Assembly: GCA_028280325.1 (NCBI GenBank)
Contig: JANQLZ010000133.1
Coordinates: 1 to 35,730 of the forward strand
Source of the DNA: Bacillota bacterium
GTDB taxonomy: Bacteria > Bacillota > UBA994 > PWPR01
Length of the DNA stretch: 35,730 bases
Direction: 5' to 3'
Position 1 is the stretch's first letter. Each line of letters starts with the position of its first letter. Below are positions 31,711-35,730 of this stretch, piece after piece. A program made the translations under genes and the position numbers. The notes beneath the pieces are model-generated. The model was not told the DNA's origin and did no database searches. It saw nothing but the letters and a program-made list of their open reading frames with translations.

Positions 31711-33387
31711 CTATTTATCACTTGATAATCTGCGTATGATCGTGCTGATTACTACTGCTATTATTACAATTAAGCTGCCATAGGCCATGGCTAAGCCGAT
31801 ATCATACTCAAAAATACTATTTGCCATCGCAATGGAAATAGGTTGATTAGAGGCATTATACATAAATACCGAGATCGTATATTCGCCAATACTTCTGATA
31901 AATATTAGCAATAATCCGGCAGTAATTCCGGGTGCGATTGTCGGTATTACCACTGTAAAAAAGGTTTGTAGTCTTCGTGCCCCAAGGATTTTTGAGGCCT
32001 CAAGATAGGTGTCATTTAAACTCTGCAAAGAAACTATAGAGGCTCGCACCATTAAGGGTAGAGCACTGACAAAGTAAGCCAGGGGCAGCAAGATATATAG
32101 CCCCACTAATACGGTATTGAGTGCAAATAAATTGGGTTTATTAAAGGCATTTATCATATTAATTGCTATCGCACTTGAAGGCATGGCTAAAGGTAACATG
32201 GTTAAAAACTCAAGCAAAGCTCTCACCTTAGATTTTGTTTTGACAATAATATACGAAGCAGGAATAGCAATGGCCAGGCAAAAAAATGCCGTGATAGTAG
32301 ACATTGTTATGCTATTCAGGAACGGCTTCAGGGCCCTGGTCTTATAAAATATTTGGGCATAGTTCTCAAACGAAAACTCTCTGGGATAAATATCAATCAT
32401 CCAGGTGCCTGGCTTGACAAAGGATAAAACAATTATGGTTATAATCGGTAATATGATTAACGTTAAGAGGAGCACCAGCAAAATATGCACCAAAATATTG
32501 AGCCCATTGCTTTTAATTCTCACCGGCCTTATGGGCGTGGCTCTGACAGAGGGAGTAAACCTCTTGCGGCGCTCATAGCCCCTGGCCAATACTAAGTAAG
32601 TAACGGAAACTAGAATTAATATTACAACCTGCGTAGCAGCTATCGACATAAAATTATTGGCCTTTGACAGCAATATTTGGGTTGTTAATACCTTGTAACT
32701 GCCCCCTATGATACTGGGAGCTGAAAAGGAACCAATACCTGTCATAAATGTTATAATGCTTGAGGCAATCAGAGCTGGAGTTATCGTCGGTAGAATAATG
32801 CTGGTGAAGACCTTAAGCTTGGAAGCACCCAGGTTTCTGCTGGCATCAATGGTAGATTGGTCTAACTGCTTAATGCCAACTGAAACATTTAAGTAGAAGT
32901 AAACGTATTGGGTATAAGCGTGTACAAATAAAATACCTCTTAAACCCGAAAAGCTGTAAGGAGCTTCATTCAAACTGAATATTGCTTCTAATGTTTTTGT
33001 AACTAAGCCGCTCTCTCCATAGAGTTGAACAAACGAAAAGACAATGATTAAGCCCGGTAAAACTAAAGGGAGCAGCAATAGCTTGTCGATAATTTTTTTA
33101 TATTTTAATTCAAAGTAATTAACTAAGAAGGCTAATACTGTACCCAGGGTGCCACAAACCAATACGGTCAGTACGCCGAGCATCACAGTATTTCTCAGGG
33201 CCATCATACTAACTCTTGAAGTAAATATCTCAAAGTAATTAACTAGTGATAGACCTGCACTGCTGTTAAAGCTCATATAAAAAGTTTTTAGAGCTGGGTA
33301 GAGTATGAAGCCAATCAAAACCCAAAGTAACAGGCTGATACCCAGGTAATATGCTGATTTTTTACTGTTTAATAACTTTCTTATCAA
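31711..33387 (-). CDS. Fused double permease of Fe3+/phosphonate-class ABC importer
   Basis: About 558 aa with two consecutive BPD_transp_1 domains and about 12 membrane segments, as in FbpB/AfuB and the putative 2-aminoethylphosphonate permeases. Each half carries the EAA coupling loop: AASRNLGASKLKVFTSIILP-type in the first and EASKILGARRLQTFF in the second. The start is probably TTG 33387 (GAAGG seven bases upstream, inside the overlap with the ATPase gene); a TTG at 33411 without ribosome binding site would add eight residues. Translation is coupled to the ATPase gene. Confidence 0.88.
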   Translation of the reverse strand: MIRKLLNSKKSAYYLGISLLLWVLIGFILYPALKTFYMSFNSSAGLSLVNYFEIFTSRVSMMALRNTVMLGVLTVLVCGTLGTVLAFLVNYFELKYKKIIDKLLLLPLVLPGLIIVFSFVQLYGESGLVTKTLEAIFSLNEAPYSFSGLRGILFVHAYTQYVYFYLNVSVGIKQLDQSTIDASRNLGASKLKVFTSIILPTITPALIASSIITFMTGIGSFSAPSIIGGSYKVLTTQILLSKANNFMSIAATQVVILILVSVTYLVLARGYERRKRFTPSVRATPIRPVRIKSNGLNILVHILLVLLLTLIILPIITIIVLSFVKPGTWMIDIYPREFSFENYAQIFYKTRALKPFLNSITMSTITAFFCLAIAIPASYIIVKTKSKVRALLEFLTMLPLAMPSSAIAINMINAFNKPNLFALNTVLVGLYILLPLAYFVSALPLMVRASIVSLQSLNDTYLEASKILGARRLQTFFTVVIPTIAPGITAGLLLIFIRSIGEYTISVFMYNASNQPISIAMANSIFEYDIGLAMAYGSLIVIIAVVISTIIRRLSSDK

Positions 33388-33400
33388 GATAATACCTTCT

Positions 33401-34414
33401 TTAACTGACAAAAGCCTGTATATTAACAGGGTTAATCACTACATTTACAGAGTCACCAATTGCTAGTCTCTGATCATTTTCCAAAATATTTAATACTACT
33501 ACCTTTAGCAATTGATTCTTTAGTTTAATCTGGTATTCGAGTAATGCTCCGTTTGTTTTAAAATCTACAATAATTCCGGGATGATCGCCTGCTTTGCCGC
33601 TGGGTAGTGGCTGAATACTAATATGTTGTGGTCTGACTGATACAAATTTACTTAAGGGAGCTATTTTATAATTAAAAGGAAAATCCTGCACTGTAAATAA
33701 ATTTGTCTCACCCACGAAGGCGGCCACAAAGCTGTTAGCCGGGTCAGCGTATATTTTGGAAGGGCTGCCTACCTGAATACATTGCCCTTCATTTAAAACA
33801 GCAATTCTATCAGAAAGGGTAAAAGCTTCACTTTGGTCGTGGGTAACGAATACGGTGGTAATATTAATTCTTCTTTGAATACTTTTCAACTCTACTCGCA
33901 TTTTATCTCGCAGCTTGGCATCGAGATTAGAAAATGGTTCATCAAGTAATAGCAATGAAGGCTCGGTTATTAGGGTGCGAGCCAGGGCAACTCTTTGCTG
34001 CTCACCACCAGATAACTCTGAGATTTTTCGATTATCATAACCAGTGAGTTTAACTAAGTCCAGATACTCAGCTACTTTTGCTTTTATCGTTTTTTTAGAT
34101 ACTTTTTTCAGCTTTAACCCATAGGCCACATTTTCAAACACATTGAAATGAGGAAACAGCGCATAATTTTGAAAGACCATCCCAATATTCCTTTTTTCAA
34201 CGGCCAGCTCTGTAATATTTCTTTTGGCCAAAAAAATTTGGCCATTATCTGGTTTAACCAAACCGGAGATTAACCTTAAAAGAGTGGTTTTTCCACAGCC
34301 AGACGGACCCAGTAATGTAAAAAACTCACCTTCATCGATAGCAAGGGAAATATCATTACAGGCTGGATGATTAGCATAGTTTTTACTTATATTTCTTAGC
34401 TCCAGTAGACTCAT
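33401..34414 (-). CDS. ABC importer ATPase (FbpC/PotA-like)
   Basis: 337 aa. Walker A GPSGCGKTT (36-44), Q-loop MVFQNYALFPH, signature LSGGEQQRVALARTL, Walker B LLLLDEPFSNLD, H-loop VTHDQSEAF, then a TOBE-like C-terminal domain from about 240. ATG 34414 (MSLLELRNI) is preferred over 34462 because AGGTGA lies six bases upstream. Overlaps the permease region downstream; 34 bases after the upstream lipoprotein gene's stop there is nothing but a short spacer, so this is one operon. Confidence 0.91.
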   Translation of the reverse strand: MSLLELRNISKNYANHPACNDISLAIDEGEFFTLLGPSGCGKTTLLRLISGLVKPDNGQIFLAKRNITELAVEKRNIGMVFQNYALFPHFNVFENVAYGLKLKKVSKKTIKAKVAEYLDLVKLTGYDNRKISELSGGEQQRVALARTLITEPSLLLLDEPFSNLDAKLRDKMRVELKSIQRRINITTVFVTHDQSEAFTLSDRIAVLNEGQCIQVGSPSKIYADPANSFVAAFVGETNLFTVQDFPFNYKIAPLSKFVSVRPQHISIQPLPSGKAGDHPGIIVDFKTNGALLEYQIKLKNQLLKVVVLNILENDQRLAIGDSVNVVINPVNIQAFVS

Positions 34415-34496
34415 CGGTTTCACCTGCTCGTTAATAAGTAGCATTAACAGAGAGGGAAGCAACTACAAAATTATGCTTCTCTCTCCCTGATAAACT

Positions 34497-35552
34497 TTAC
34501 TTAGGATCTTTTTCTGAACTTTTAATCTCTGTCTCCCACTTTTGCATCCATTCAGATTGGTTTTTGGCCAGTCCTTGCCAATCAACTTCCATGATCTTAA
34601 AATTAATTTCTTTCATCCAAGCAGGAGAGGTATCCAAGGCCTGGGGGTGAGTTGGTAAACGATTGAATTCACTGGCCAGTAAGCCTTGAATCTCAGCACT
34701 GCCTGCAAAATCGATAAACGCTTTAGCTGCATTAGGGTGTTTGGCATTATTAATCAGAGCAATGCCATCCGTAATAACCGGAGAGCCACTGGTGGCATCA
34801 ATAACTTCGAGAGGTAAGTTATTTTTCAGCTTATTGTCAATAATGGAGTTAAGAGTGGCAAAACTTATCGCCGCTTCTTTTCTACCAATAGCCTGGAACA
34901 TCAGCGAACCACTGCTGTAATAATTTTTGGTATTAGCGTCTACATCCTTCATAAACTGCCAGCCATCTTCAAGTTTATTTTGCTTTTCAAATACTTGAAG
35001 CAAACTGGAATAAGTAGCTCTTGCTGATGAAGACAAGGAGTTTCTAAACACCAGCTGGTTTTCATACTCGCTCTTAGTTAAATCAAACCAATCTGCGGGA
35101 ACATTTTCAGGGTCGAGAATTTCACTATTGTAAAACAGCATCACTGGGGTCTGAATAGTTCCAAACCAGTAGTTATCAGCGTCTTTAAACAAAGGATTGA
35201 TTTCTGTACCCCACTCTGGCTCGTAAGCAGAAAACAGGTCTTCATCTTTTAATTCCATAAATATAGAAGATGCCCCTCCATACATGATATCTGCTTGAGG
35301 ATTGTCTTTTTCAGCCCGCACTCGTTCAGCTAATACAGCTTTCAGGTTAATGAATTCAACTTTTACTCCTGTTTCAGCTGTGAATTTATCAGCGACAAGC
35401 TCAATCATACTCTCTCCATGAGTGGAGTATACAACGATCTTTTCCTCTAACTCACCATCTGTATCAGCTGGGTTGGCCTTGGGCGAACAAGCTGCTAAAG
35501 AAAAAATCATTAAAGAAACACACATTAAAATCATAAGTTTTTTTAGTTTCAA
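34497..35552 (-). CDS. Solute-binding lipoprotein of Fe3+/phosphonate class
   Basis: 351 aa with signal peptide and lipobox SLAAC (Cys22), then a type II binding-protein fold: VVYSTHGESM, NPQADIMYGGASSIFMELKDEDL, TIQTPVMLFYNSEIL and the C-terminal NNAKHPNAAKAFIDFAGS. This pattern is shared by Fe(III)-binding (AfuA/FutA), thiamine and 2-aminoethylphosphonate-binding proteins; conserved iron-binding tyrosine pairs are not obvious (only YYSSG), so iron is not certain. TTG start with GAGG eight bases upstream. First gene of the operon; TATAAT on the - strand at 35607-35602 may be its -10. Confidence 0.9.
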   Translation of the reverse strand: MKLKKLMILMCVSLMIFSLAACSPKANPADTDGELEEKIVVYSTHGESMIELVADKFTAETGVKVEFINLKAVLAERVRAEKDNPQADIMYGGASSIFMELKDEDLFSAYEPEWGTEINPLFKDADNYWFGTIQTPVMLFYNSEILDPENVPADWFDLTKSEYENQLVFRNSLSSSARATYSSLLQVFEKQNKLEDGWQFMKDVDANTKNYYSSGSLMFQAIGRKEAAISFATLNSIIDNKLKNNLPLEVIDATSGSPVITDGIALINNAKHPNAAKAFIDFAGSAEIQGLLASEFNRLPTHPQALDTSPAWMKEINFKIMEVDWQGLAKNQSEWMQKWETEIKSSEKDPK

Positions 35553-35635
35553 TAGTCAATACCTCGGCTTTCAAAGAATTCAACTTAATATATCACATTG
35601 AATTATAGGATACAATATATAAAAAAAACTTATGA
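35531..35635. repeat. 14-bp inverted repeat at the lipoprotein promoter
   Basis: TCATAAGTTTTTTT (35531-35544) and AAAAAAACTTATGA (35622-35635) are perfect reverse complements. The left copy covers the start codons of the lipoprotein gene, the right copy the start region of the possible divergent ORF. They enclose the candidate promoter. Confidence 0.45.
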
Positions 35636-35730
35636 CTGGCCTGCTGCTAAGTATGTTTTTGCCGGAGGCTTTGTCTAAGGTTGGCTTCTACGGCTCCGTG
35701 TTGTTTCAGTTGGTCATGTACCTAATCAGG
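35632..35730 (+). CDS. Possible membrane protein, incomplete at window end
   Basis: An open frame from ATG 35632 runs off the window after 33 codons. The peptide is hydrophobic (MTGLLLSMFLPEALSK, then VLFQLVMYLI), suggesting a membrane segment. No ribosome binding site precedes it, and the short alternative on the - strand is closed by stops. I recognise no family; it may be spurious. Confidence 0.25.
   Translation, partial: MTGLLLSMFLPEALSKVGFYGSVLFQLVMYLIR

Noticed and set aside
35640..35730. End of a - strand gene with a charged peptide at the right edge
   Set aside because: The frame is only about 25 codons between stops and has no start signal or recognisable family.

Overview
The window looks like a chromosomal stretch from a low-to-moderate G+C Firmicute, most likely a member of the Clostridia. 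I infer this from AT-rich intergenic DNA, strong GGAGG-type ribosome binding sites, frequent TTG/GTG starts, a TetB(P)-like tetracycline ribosomal protection protein, a DUF3798-type transporter operon and a YtpB-like (DUF2600) terpene synthase. No rRNA, tRNA, CRISPR array, transposase or phage gene was seen. Base composition was judged by eye; similarity statements come from remembered family sequences, not from searches.

Left part (1-8150), accessory and resistance-like: a TetB(P)-like ribosomal protection gene; a leader region carrying a short peptide ORF and the first ~20 codons of a second, otherwise missing, protection gene, joined directly to an AT-rich ABC exporter; a further orphan leader-like region; a truncated XRE regulator; a GNAT acetyltransferase; a HAD phosphatase/uridine-kinase-like fusion followed by an APH-type phosphotransferase split by one in-frame TAA; and a convergent dCTP deaminase.

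Middle (8150-18063): an 800-base gene-free stretch rich in inverted repeats leads into a four-gene DUF3798 lipoprotein/ABC import operon (binding lipoprotein, double ATPase, two permeases). Then come a cytosolic M1-like metallopeptidase, a MarR regulator with a palindromic operator directly against its start codon, a SAM methyltransferase, and a second GNAT protein preceded by an overlapping 32-codon ORF.

Right-centre (18064-27501): a tandem 23-bp repeat lies upstream of an exported protein, an ABC-2 exporter pair, and a histidine kinase/response regulator pair, probably one envelope-stress type module. It is followed by a putative terpenoid locus: long-chain polyprenyl diphosphate synthase, DUF2600 large-terpene synthase (convergent), and, divergent from the latter, a TetR regulator with a near-consensus FadR-type operator and a CrtI-like FAD desaturase/oxidoreductase. 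I consider this the most interesting candidate system here.

Right end (27600-35730): a TetR-controlled three-gene ABC-2 exporter operon on the + strand, then a four-gene operon on the - strand with a Fe3+/2-aminoethylphosphonate-class ABC importer (lipoprotein, ATPase, fused double permease) and a PP2C-like phosphatase as last gene. A possible divergent + strand ORF runs off the end of the window.
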